Assembly: GCA_914767715.1 (NCBI GenBank)
Contig: OU612066.1
Span: forward strand, 8,313,001-8,377,000
Origin: Membranipora membranacea
Lineage: Eukaryota; Bryozoa; Gymnolaemata; Cheilostomatida; Membraniporidae
Length of the DNA stretch: 64,000 bases
Direction: 5' to 3'
Of the stretch, positions 53,561 to 64,000 are shown piece by piece. The position numbers and the translations under genes were made by a program. The number at the start of each line of letters is the position of its first letter. The stretch's first letter is position 1. The notes beneath the pieces were generated by a model, which was not told where the DNA came from, made no database searches, and worked only from the letters and a program-made list of their open reading frames with translations.

Positions 53561-53827
53561 GGACCGGCATGTTTACAATGATAAACTTGCTCTAGTTAGC
53601 AGATTGTCAAAAAGGCTCTCGGTCACATGCTGAGGCCAACACTGATAATTTTAGTCCAATAAATATAACTGTTTTGTGATTAAATTATCTAGCCTTAATC
53701 TTTTAAATATGATTATTTTAGAAATAGTCTCAATAGGACTACTGCAGTATGAAAGGTATTATTTATATTGAAGGCACTCACAGTGGCTGGGAAAATTCTC
53801 CATTCATTTTCGATGGGTTGATGACTC

Positions 53828-54429
53828 TTATTTGGTACTAGATTCTGCTTCCTCCCCCTTAGTTTTCAGTGACCGCTTCACTTCAATCCTTTCCTTCAAT
53901 GCTTTCTGTCGATTGGAAGTCACACTGTCTCTAGCCGCCACAAAAGCTAGCAGCCCTGTTGTCACGCAGACCGTCCTGGAAACACAACAGGAGTGAGCCG
54001 AGTGTGAATTATATCCAGCCCACTGGCAACAATAACTCGGGACTAAGATTGAATGACTTGTAAGCTGATGCTCTCATCGGCTCTTTTTTGAGGTGATGCC
54101 TTGTTGACTGCATCAAGGGAGTCGGTACATTGACAAAGATAATCACCTTCCTACACACATTAAACCTTGTGGTGATTGCATTGACTGTGCAACAATCTAC
54201 ACCACTGGCGTTTGTCAAAAATGTGATAAAATTATAATTCACAACCAGTCATAGAAAGATTTCATTTTTTTTGATGGTGACTGCACCATCGATGAGGGTG
54301 ATATATCAACTCCATAGTATTTTCAAAATGTAAGCCTTACCAGCCAAGATTAATCTTTGCCAACTTTGAAAGTTTTCTCATTCTTCCAGGATGTGATAGA
54401 TTTCTCTTTTCTAATCAGGAAAAATGTAT
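53828..54429 (-). CDS. 62-residue single-pass membrane protein of unknown family
   Basis: On the minus strand, exon 54429-54341 has a 5' acceptor (ACTTCCAG), 48 nt of leader, then ATG at 54381-54379 (MRKLSKLAKINLGW) and a GTAAGG donor. Exon 53975-53828 follows TGTGTTTCCAG and completes the frame to TAA at 53830-53828. The product is a short basic N-terminus, one hydrophobic segment (about residues 12-26, TVCVTTGLLAFVAA) and a highly charged helical tail (RQKALKERIEVKRSLKTK) ending EEAESSTK. This is the usual layout of tiny mitochondrial inner-membrane or ER assembly factors, but I do not recognise the family. The stop is 268 bp before the first ATG of PIGC on the same strand, and no clear poly(A) signal lies between them. 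The exon structure makes a real gene likely. Confidence 0.6.
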
Positions 54430-55405
54430 CTGGAAGTAAAAAAACGTAACTTTACATTAGTATAAGTTCTTATTGTACTCAGGAGGCAGGTTAGGAGTCT
54501 GAGATGGGTATTACCAAGTTTTAGGTTTCTACATCATGTCAGTTGTTTCTCAGTTGGGTCAAATTAATGATCATCCCAGCAGGCATGACATTGCCCAACA
54601 TAGGCTACCAATGGTTTGATTGATAAGAAAGGCAAACCTCACCATTTTCAATTCGTAACCTGAAGATAAGCAATTAAATGGGTACCCATTGGTACCGAGG
54701 ACAGATATGAAACACGTGATGTTAACCCCACTCAACCAGCTGGAGTGTGGTTGAGCTGTTTTGTAAGATGCAGTTCATGACGGACTCCTGTCGGACCTTG
54801 AACCGCCAATGACACAATGTCACATACTACTATTAGCCCTTGATTCCATTTCTGTCAACTTGGAGAAACAAAGTCCTAACTCCCTCTAATCAGTGAACTG
54901 CGTTAGCTCATTGACCTAATGATACATTGACAAGTCGATACCCAAGTCCTGTTATCTGTAGAAGTTCATCAGTGATTTGAGGCCCCCAAAAAAGGGGCCT
55001 TCGAGATAAGGCTTATTTGAGGGTAACCCACCCACTGTTACTGTAACTCAACTGTCTGTAACCATGGAGTGTTTCCAAATAATTGGTGAACAAACCAATG
55101 GACTTCTTAATCATACAATTTGGGCAAACATGCAGAAGAGTAACTCACATGTATTTTTTTCTTGCTATGGTTGTGTTAGCTTTAACAGCTGAATGAGCAG
55201 CAGCAATCTGTTCTTTTTCTCCCTCACAAAACTTTTTTTTTCTCATTGGCAAACTTTATGCAAGAATAAGCACGGCTGTTGCTTGATGCAGGTAAAATAG
55301 TTTTCACAAAAATTACCTGTATGTATCCTTTAGAATTGAACTAATGAGATTATGCGTTGCTGACCAATCAAATTATTTTAAATAGGTTGCACCATTCCTA
55401 CAATT

Positions 55406-55416
55406 CAAAATGGCGG
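55406..55416 (+). promoter_or_regulatory. YY1-like initiator motif CAAAATGGCGG
   Basis: Matches the AAnATGGCGG core bound by YY1 in many animal core promoters and could mark the DCAF1 start region 1.35 kb upstream of its coding exon. It also opens a 24-codon frame (MAEIFMPFSV and on) that ends without a good donor, so the initiator reading is preferred. Confidence 0.25.
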
Positions 55417-55606
55417 AAATCTTCATGCCCTTTTCAGTTTTTCTTAGGAATGTTATGATATTGGCTGTTAGGTTGTTCAATTGACTGCATATGCATATTT
55501 GGAATGCATCTTTATGATTGCAATCACACTGATTTCATGTCACAAACCTGTTGGCAGTCACTTCACCTGTGAAAAGCCTGTGTGTGGATACTTTTTTAAC
55601 AGTCAC

Positions 55607-55681
55607 ACTCACAGCATAGGCATCTGGAGTTACAAGCATGTCCAGGACATGCTTGTAACTCCAGATGCCTATGACTCACAG
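55607..55681. mobile_element. 59-bp perfect hairpin between 8-bp direct repeats (putative foldback/MITE-like insertion)
   Basis: Left arm 55615-55643 (starts CATAGGCATCTGGAG, ends GCATGTCC), a single central A at 55644, and right arm 55645-55673, which is the exact reverse complement over 29 bases. ACTCACAG occurs immediately before the left arm (55607-55614) and immediately after the right arm (55674-55681). An 8-bp direct repeat is the target-site length of hAT- and P-type elements. A template-switch or snap-back event is the other explanation. The unit is too short to encode anything. Confidence 0.6.
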
Positions 55682-56763
55682 CGGTAGAGTAGTATCTTCT
55701 TTCTTACCTCGAATCTTACCTCGATGATTGTAGAACACTCTAATAAAGCCCTAGGGCATAAAGGGGAGTGCCTTCACCTTTACCTTTACCATTTTTGAGC
55801 AAAAAACCAGTGGTTTAGGCAGGGGTAACAGCATTTAGCCATCATTAGGGTTGAGTATTGGATGGCCCAAGCCTCAGAGTCAGGTCTCTTACAGTCATGG
55901 GCAAAAAACTGTTGTGGTACAGTTTGGAAGAAGCAAAAATTGCTGTTGGTTCTCCCCGCGTAGCAGCTCTTGTCACAGTAGTAAGTGGTCACCAGCAGTG
56001 GCTGGTGACTGTGGCCCTGTGCTGAGTGACAGACAGAGTGAGTCCCACTGATAGATGTGACACACAGTGACCGACTGGCACTCACACTGACATATAGGGT
56101 ACTTTAAAGGAGAGAATCCTCCTTGGTCTGATGAATGTGATATCAATATTATTATATATATTGTTTATTGTTGTGTTGATCACTCACTAATAACTAGCTA
56201 GGCATTGCAGTCCCCTGCTGACTTAGTTCATGGAATAACAGCATTACATGGTTGGTTAGTTTGGGAGGCTTATACATCATGATAATATAAAACCTAGGTA
56301 TATACACAATCTATCTACCTATCTTCTAGTTAGTTGGTTGTATAAGTAAATAATACATCAATAGGCGCCTGGGGATACCACCTCATTATGACATGCAAAC
56401 TGAATCAAAGGGAGGAAACATAGACTTTGGAGGGAGAGGTTGGTTACAAGTTTCACGCAAGGAGGAGGGGGGATATCCCCAGGTCCCATGTATATATAGT
56501 CTGACTGAGTGAGTCATCCGCTCATCAGTAGCTCTGGCATCAATAGGCCACTGTACTTGCACAAACTGCAGTGGTCATGTGTGGAAAACTTAGCTGAATA
56601 TGTCTAGTTTTGATGTCCTGTCTTGAGTATCATGAAGAGTTTTAGTGGACTTAGTAACCTTTGGCCCTCGCCTCAGAATGAAACCTCAATAGGCCCATGC
56701 TCAACCGTAATTTGTGATTATTTGCCAATTCATAAAGTAATGATTGTTCCCACAGATATTGAG

Positions 56764-59700
56764 ATGGCGGGTAGGGAGATCCCCACATCTAGTCAGCTTG
56801 ATGTTTTGGCTGACACCTCTTCTCTCATGGACAGATGGAACAGAGAATGCTTCCTCGGCTCAGCAACTCCAGTTGATATTGTAGTGAAACTTTGTGAGGT
56901 TAGTGACGGTAGAAACTCATGATGTTGGCAAAACAGATAGAACCCATTCATTGCAAAATCATCATAACGCGCTATCATAAATTACCCTTTGATTGGACTC
57001 TATGGTCAATAGCAGTAATTATAGAGTAGTACCATACAAATATTTTCCTGTTGATATTTTTATATTGATTATAGGGACCATGCAGCAATATCTATTCAAA
57101 ATCAATTGTCATCATAGACTATGGTTTTAACATAAATTTGGTAGATAAAAGTCCTGTCATATCTAGGGTTCCCAGGCTGCTGCTCTGTGTCATCAGGGAG
57201 AGTGGGATACTCTCCTTGGTGCCATATTATTATAATTCGGAGTTGCCTTTTCATGTCAAGCCGCTGATTGTAATGTGGCTGATTTGTTGTTATTATAGAT
57301 AGTTGAGAAGCAAACAGAGGTTTACTTTAAGACAGACCCGGATCCTTTTGATGACAGACATCCCGGTCGTGCTGATCCCAGCTGTACACTCGGCCATGTG
57401 CTCAAAATAATCCTCAAGAATGATGACTTCATTCAATCGGTACGTACAGAATACAACCATGCAACTACCATAGGGGATAAAAAAAGTTTGGCTAATCTCC
57501 GGTCACATAATGTTAACTAGTATTAACTAGTCTCCGGGTCACATAATGTTAGCTAGTCTCCGGTCACATAATGTTAGCTAGTATTAACTAGATGATGAGG
57601 TTGAGTAAGTGATAGATAATCATAAAGCATATTCACCAAGATGGTATGCAATGGTGGAAGATGGTTACAAGTGACTATAGTTTAAGTAGAAATGTTGTTT
57701 CCTTATTACAGCTGGCGCACACATATCTATCTCGGGATCAGAATGATCTGCATTCAGTCACTTGTAGGATGTTACTGAATATAATGCCTGGACTTGAAGC
57801 CATCGCGGTCTTCAAGGAGCATGTAAGTTTTATTTATCGACCGTTCCAAATAATATGAAATGAGTATTGATATTTTTTTATTTTCAAGCTGCGATTTACA
57901 TGACTATAATATACAGACATTTACAGATGTTGAGAAATATGTAGAACCTCACATTTCTTTTGATTGCTGTCAATTGCCATAATATTTTACAGGAATCAAG
58001 TATTACAAAGTTTTTCCGATGGGCAGAAAGCGCACACGAGCCTTTGAGATCATACTCGATCGGTATACTAGCTTTCATAATGGAGGGACAAGAACACGCT
58101 TCTACATTCAAGGATAGCAACCATAAGTTGGTAGGTTGGTTAACCATGAATGTGTACTTGACTGCCATATATAACACTCTACTTTTCTGTAAACTTAGGA
58201 TCTTTCTTACAGCCCCATGAACGGTTTTTACTGACTCATAATGGCCTCCATAGCATATTTGAAACTGCCCCCGGACCTACCTTATATTTTCTTCCTTCTC
58301 AGTTGCTGACTTGTTTAATTGATAAATATAAAGGAAATTCTTTTCTGATTGTACTTGCATATAATTCTCTGTGTAGGTTCCAATCTTAATGAGGAGGTTG
58401 CACTCGATCGTAGACAACAGGGTTAAGAAGCCGACACCCAATAAGAACAGCAGCAGACCATTCTCTCAGTTCTCAACGGAGAGTGGTAGTAGAGCAGTTA
58501 TTACATCACCAGAGAGAGGCGATACACCATCATCTACTGACAACGACAAAGAAAATAGAGGTATATATATATCGTTGTATTGTAATATTACCAATATGTA
58601 TGCTTATTTTCCTCTTAAAATTGGCACCGGAGTGAAATTCCACTAGATCCTCTGACACTGAACAGTTATGACAAATGAAACTGTTTTGGACTAATTTTTC
58701 CAATCAGTTGAAAACTCACAGATAACTCTTAGGCTCATACTTGTATTATATTCTCTGCAGGACTTACAAGACCTCAGGAGCCTCCACCAGCTGCAGATGA
58801 GTCAATCACTCCTGAGAATGTCACAACGGCAGTTAACAGAGCTACAGATATCCTCATGGAGACTGTCAACAGTAGGTTATCCTATGCTATATGTTCATCC
58901 CAGTATTATTGTCACCAATAATACACTGATGTTCGGTTACATTTCAATGTCAATCACAATATGTGGTGTGAGGAGTTGCCCTATTTGTGAAAAATATTTG
59001 GAAAAAGGGAGCGACTCAGTGCAGTCTTCTCAATAATTCTCATGTACTAACATACTATATTTTAGACTGGCAAATTGTATATTGGTTGGTTAGTTGGGTT
59101 GGGTTGGTTTAGTTTATCACAAAAATTAAGTATGCTGCGAGATTTGATGTTTTACAGGGAAAAATACAAACTGTGATTTGCTTTAATGTTTTTTTGTATT
59201 AGGTTTCTGCTTAAAAATTAAAAAAGCTGAGACCATCCCGATCAGACCATCAACCGAGAAGCCTCATCTACCAAATGCCCCCTACACACCACCACCCCAC
59301 AAAGCCCCCACCAGCCGACCCCGCAGCCCCGACGGCCCGCTCCCCTTCTCCCCCATTAGGTAACTGTTGAACAGGTTGACTTCCTTTTTCAACAGTGACT
59401 GTTCCCCTCTGCAGTTGTTGGCTCTCTGAGGTTGAAATTTCAAATTTGATCTTGTTTTTTCGTTGTGGTTTAATTTAGGGTGTAATTTATTTTCATTTAC
59501 TTGTTTTACGAAGAAATGAATATAATGATATTCAAATAACATCGAAATTGGCATGATTTTGAGCTTTTTAAAATTTGATGACACATATATCCATTGCTCA
59601 ATTCGGATGATAAATATCAATATATCTTTACAGGTTGCAGCAACAGTAGCTGGCAGGAGATGGAGCCTCTAATTATCCAGTCATATCAGATATTCCCTGT

Positions 59701-62700
59701 GACCAGTGAAGTTCAGCAGAGATTAATACTCTCTTATCTTACCCCTATGGGAGAATATCAGGAGGTATATACATATATAAATATAGCATCGCTCATCAAT
59801 CCTTTTTTTTAGAGATGTACTCATATTATTCTAATGGTGATATCTGATGATAGTTATCTAGCTTTAAAAAATAAGACTATCACTGGTTGGCAAAACAGAA
59901 AATCATTGTTTTGAGTGCTTATAAGGTTGGTGATGTTCAGGGCGAAGTTGCGGAGATTGAAGTTGCTCAGAGTCTTCATAACCATTACTTTTAAATTGCT
60001 TTTTTTCTTCGTTTTTGTAAATGGCAAACTTGCGTTTATTGAAGTAATTTCTCTGATACGTCTTTTACAGTTACTACCAGAAGTGTTCCAGAACAGAGCT
60101 ATGGATATCGTATTCCACTATCTTGATTATCAAACTAATATTGATGTGAGGCTTGGCTTTGCAGCAGTGAGGGTAAGAAAAGAATCTTTCAAGCTCGTGT
60201 ATTGGACCATTATACAAGTGTAAAATTTTATTCCAGGATTTGTATATTGGCATGAGATATGTGTTCCACATCGGTAACTGTTATATATGATTGATGTTTT
60301 GATATTATGCAGTATGATTGTGAGATCACAGTTTCTCAATACAAAAATACCAGCCCTCTTGTAGTATATTAACGAGTTTGTTCTCCTTTTCAGTATCTGG
60401 CCTCACTTTTGTGTCATAAGAAGTTTGGTATAGAGTTCATAAACAGCGGAGGATTACAGAAGTTCCTCTGTGTACCTCGGCCATCTCTGGCCGCTACTGG
60501 TGTGTCTCTATGTCTGTACTATTTGGCTTTCTTTGAGGATACTATGGAAAGGGTGAGTAGTTTGGTATCGGCAGCCTTGAATATAGATTGCTGATGAAAC
60601 CTAGATCGTAGTAAAATTGGAGATATGTGGTCTGTTTGCAGTGCCTCAATGAAGTTATTTTGATGGTGTTGTTGGACAGTGAGATTTTTAAGATGTTGCA
60701 TCTGATTCGCCTGTGTTACTATTCGAAAGGCAGAAAAATATCAATTTTTTTCATTGTATACTTGATCAACTCAATTAAGAATGCTGTGGCCTCCACATTA
60801 ATGCTTTGTTTTGTGCTCCGGTAGGTATGTATGCAGTCTACAGTACTACTGACGGATATAACTACAGTTATACTCTGGTTACTGGAATGCTCACATCAGT
60901 CTGGTAGAATGCACTCAGTCATGTTCTTATCTAATGCTCTCACATTCAAAGCTTTCCTAGATATATTCGATCAGATGGACGGCCTCAGGAAACTCTACAA
61001 TGTGGTATGTAGTCACTTTGTACTCATAACTCATGTCAGTGTTGAAGAACTATTTTAAATCCCCTTTATTTAAATTATCTTAGGCAACGATTTGGTCATC
61101 AGCACTGGTCAGAGATAATGGATAATCAAGTTTCCTGGTTCTCCTTGCAATGCAGATATGTTTTATCTAAACTTTGCATTTGTGTAAAGTTTCCTGGGAA
61201 ACCGATTGTTAAAGGGCTCTCTTATATATAATACATTTATTGTCAGCAACAATTCATCATCTCTAATGTTTTTCAGATGTGACAAAAACATAAATGGCAA
61301 AAATAACTATACATGAAACCATTATGTAACTATAACTGGGCATAACAACGAGCTGAGTTTATTTTATACAGCTGAGTACATCAGAGATAATTAACAGCGA
61401 GACATCAGATACAGATTTCTCAGATGATCAGATGTATGTGTTCAGACAAGCAATCAGACACGTAACTTACGCTATCAAGAAGTACTTTGAGAGTCACTCC
61501 TGTATAATGGCGGACAGAATAAGACAATCACTGACTCATGCTAGAGATCGCAGCTCTCCTACAGCACCTGAGATCGCACCGTTCAAGGTAGATGATTCTC
61601 ATGTCCGTGTTTGTGTACAGGTCACAGCACACAAATGATATAGTTCATGATAAGTAAGCTGTCTACACATACACATGTGCTCATCAAAACCTAAGAAAAA
61701 GACCGACTTTTGCAAAACATGTGCATTCTTATAATTAATACTATTTTCTAACCCTATTTTTGCCTGCAAGGCAACTTAATTATTGTTTAGCAGAGTTTGT
61801 GTACCAGCAACCTTTTTCTCACAACTTTTATAGTTAGTGATAGCAATACAATCAATCACTCAATGGGTCATGTCCTCTGACTTGGTCTCCCTCCCTGGAT
61901 GTGTAGCTTTGCTCAATTATTTCAGATATAATTTATTTTGTATGTAATTACTTATTTCTTCAGACAATGACTTTAACCCCTGAGATGCTGGCTGAGGATA
62001 TACATCTCCTTACTGAGTGTATGTCCAGTAGGCACTGGAGACCAGCTGCTGTGTTTCATAAACTGAACGGTGTACAGCTGTTCCTGAAAACTATCACACT
62101 GATCGCAGACTGGCAGGCATATACTGGAAAGTACGTAATATATGACTGATATTATACATCATGTCTTTAAACACCTCATTACGATTTTTGTGGATACGCC
62201 CAATCATTGTACTTGTTGAAAAAAGTCAAATTGTTGATAATGTCAAATGACTCATCATTTTCTCATGGCAGCGAGGTTTCTGCATAACCTTATACAGTTG
62301 ATAGATTCAACACTGAAATCTGATCCAAAACTGACTGATTGTTCCAGCTATGGAACTGGGTGTATCGGTTCTACTCCCATTCATTAAAATACCCTTTATA
62401 TTTTGAGTTGTCCTATTAATATCAATGGGAGAACAACCTCTGAAAAATTCCTATGAATTTGTTTATTTTTGTTACACAGAGCAGAGTCAGTTAGATGGTT
62501 GTTGGACACATTAAATGTTTGCTCTACACATCCTATTACACAATCTGAGCTGTGTACGACTGTGGAGCTGCCTGATGGTATGACGTCACCAGCTGTAAGG
62601 TAAAGGGGCGCTATTTGCTCAAAGACTCTCCTACTATCCATTAGGAAGAGATAATGATTGAGTTTATATATTTACATATTGACATCCATTGCAAAATCTT

Positions 62701-63515
62701 TTACTGCAATATCGAAAGAAATTCAACACTTATATCTGCTTTGTTATAATTTTCATAATGTAGGATTGGATTTATAGTGTTAGATTTCTTTCTTTTTGCT
62801 ATGGAATCTTGCTTTGCAGAGAAAACTACGATGTTTTAGGCAAATGTGTTATTAATGATTTACAGCATATTACTTGGAATGGCAGATACAGATATATTAT
62901 GTGAACCGGAGGTGCAGAAATCAGCTCTGAATGTGATCATTAATCTAGTGTGTGCTCCATCTGATATGGTAAGTCTCTATCTGCATCGCAGTGGCACATT
63001 ATGCCTAATGTATGATATATATATGTGTTCTGTGTCAGCATGCCAGATCTGGATTAAGATCTAAAGAGTTATTTATTTCCTAATTTTTAATAACTTTTCT
63101 TGAAAAAAGGAATCCCTGAAAGTCCGTGAAATAAGGAAGTTTTTTAGTAAGCCTATTTACTTGTACTGTCATTATTATTAGCATTGGATGCTTGGCATTT
63201 TATTCAAAATCATCAAGTGTCAAGGAATGTGGTTGAGATCTTGGTTGCTGATTATTATGAGCTTATGAGAACGAGAGATTCCCATTACTTCAAAGTATTC
63301 ATACTTAGAACACGTCATGTATCTTATCCTCACAGCCAGCCTCTCAGTGTGCTGCTCAGAGAAGACTTAATATAAGTAAGCACAGTGGATCGGCGGCTCC
63401 ATCTGTACCCTCCACCAGTTCAGGGGGGAGTAACTCCTCATTCCTACAGACTCTGTGGGACGAGTTCAGGCAAAATAACGGTATCATGGTGCTTCTCAAA
63501 CTGGTGCAAATCCAA
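56764..63515 (+). CDS. DCAF1: DDB1- and CUL4-associated factor 1 (VprBP), N-terminal 776 residues, cut by the window edge
   Basis: Sixteen exons chain in phase: 56764-56898, 57299-57439, 57712-57822, 57993-58130, 58377-58560, 58761-58871, 59203-59359, 59641-59764, 60071-60172, 60394-60552, 60825-61004, 61372-61587, 61964-62130, 62480-62599, 62866-62968, 63336-63515. The next donor is at 63516 and later exons lie beyond the window. Diagnostic blocks include [15 protein letters not shown] (residues 58-72), [48 protein letters not shown] and [15 protein letters not shown]. This is the armadillo-like half. The LisH and WD40/acidic parts of the family should follow. DCAF1 is the substrate receptor of CUL4-DDB1 ubiquitin ligase and part of the EDD-DYRK2 ligase. 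The start is the first ATG after the acceptor at 56755. A Ser/Pro-rich linker (about residues 189-315) is shorter and unlike that of vertebrates. Confidence 0.95.
57491..57590. repeat. Three-copy tandem repeat in a DCAF1 intron
   Basis: Three copies of a unit containing TCTCCGGTCACATAATGTTA, each ending in RCTAG. The first and third are followed by TATTAACTAG and the middle one is not. It lies between the second and third coding exons of DCAF1. Confidence 0.8.
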
Positions 63516-64000
63516 GTAAGTAAAAGTGGGACCAATCCTAGGTTATGAGGTTCATACATTATTAACTGATAGCTCATTTGTCCTAATTTCTTCAGCACGT
63601 CGATTGCCAGGATGAAGTTATCTGCCAAGACAAAAACATAAAGTCTGATTGTATCACTTTACAATAGTAACCCATGCTATGCCATGCTAGTCCCATAACA
63701 AATTTTGTTGGACCATACATTCATACTGACTCTCGTGATCTGACTGGGCATGTAGATCACTGATAAACTAAGCTATCATTACCACAAAGCTGGTGTCGTA
63801 AGGCTAAGTATGCATCATGCGTGACTTGAATTTGCGCATGTGCAAGAACAATGAGTTTAGTTTGGGTTCTGATTGCAACTTTGGAAAGGGGATATGAGAC
63901 ATCCCCTGCATAAACTGTCAATCAAAATCAGCTAATAATGACAAGAGAGGACAATTATTAATAACAAATCCGCATGCTTTGGGGAGTATGTCACCAGAGC
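63516..64000 (+). other. DCAF1: DCAF1 intron running off the window
   Basis: Starts with GTAAGTA after the exon ending KLVQIQ. No acceptor followed by the next conserved DCAF1 block is seen before the end of the window. Confidence 0.7.

Larger units (their letters stand above)
54430..56755. other. Spacer between the divergent small gene and DCAF1
   Basis: Contains the promoters of two divergently transcribed genes (minus gene ending its 5' exon at 54429, DCAF1 entering at 56756). The coding first exon of DCAF1 is preceded by an acceptor (cccacag, 56749-56755), so at least one untranslated exon lies here but cannot be placed. A hairpin with flanking repeats sits at 55607-55681. No supported coding exon. 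Confidence 0.45.

Noticed and set aside
55481-55687. 68-codon frame crossing the hairpin
   Set aside because: The frame depends on the palindrome itself and lacks any coding signature.
56623-56763. In-frame upstream ATGs for DCAF1
   Set aside because: They lie before the acceptor at 56751-56755 and would encode sequence absent from the family.
1-64000. tRNA, rRNA, CRISPR, LTR or autonomous transposon
   Set aside because: No B-box-like motif with a matching acceptor stem, no regularly spaced repeats, no long terminal repeats and no reverse-transcriptase or transposase motifs were found by eye.

Overview
This is intron-rich nuclear DNA from an animal, most likely an invertebrate. Genes are split by GT-AG introns of a few hundred to a few thousand bases. 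The coding exons have homologues typical of metazoans: a TTC31-like protein, a clan-3 cytochrome P450, ANKRD55, PIGC and DCAF1. Introns and spacers are AT-rich, and the protein resemblance to vertebrate relatives is clear but distant. The sequence alone does not fix the phylum.

Layout, left to right. (1) 170-5305, plus: last nine exons of a helical protein I do not recognise. (2) about 6031-20402, plus: a TTC31-like gene whose product carries a charged lysine-rich segment, TPR repeats, a UBA-like domain, an RRM and a C-terminal CCCH zinc finger. (3) 20403-31389: 11 kb without a confident gene, with a weak minus-strand two-exon candidate, a weak alternative last exon and a UUCG-capped hairpin. 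(4) 31390-41428, plus: complete 12-exon microsomal cytochrome P450 of the CYP3/CYP5 (thromboxane-synthase-like) type, with a long insertion before the I helix. (5) 44112-52216, plus: complete ANKRD55-like ankyrin gene with a higher-order repeat in one intron. (6) 52703-53560, minus: PIGC, unspliced coding region, tail to tail with ANKRD55. (7) 53828-54429, minus: a 62-residue single-pass membrane protein, just upstream of PIGC on the same strand. (8) 54430-56755: spacer with a near-perfect 59-bp hairpin flanked by 8-bp direct repeats. (9) 56764 to the window edge, plus: first 16 coding exons of DCAF1 (VprBP).

Exon models were built by hand by chaining reading-frame phase across GT/AG sites. 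They chain without breaks in every gene except the 5' end of the TTC31-like gene. The genes have unrelated housekeeping roles (RNA/chaperone-type adaptor, lipid oxidation, cilium-linked ankyrin scaffold, GPI-anchor synthesis, CUL4 ubiquitin ligase substrate receptor) and do not form a pathway. The most unusual items are the flanked hairpin at 55607-55681, the TPR-UBA-RRM-CCCH architecture, the overlapping 3' ends of ANKRD55 and PIGC, and the small gene in tandem with PIGC. I saw no RNA gene, CRISPR array or autonomous transposon that I could support.
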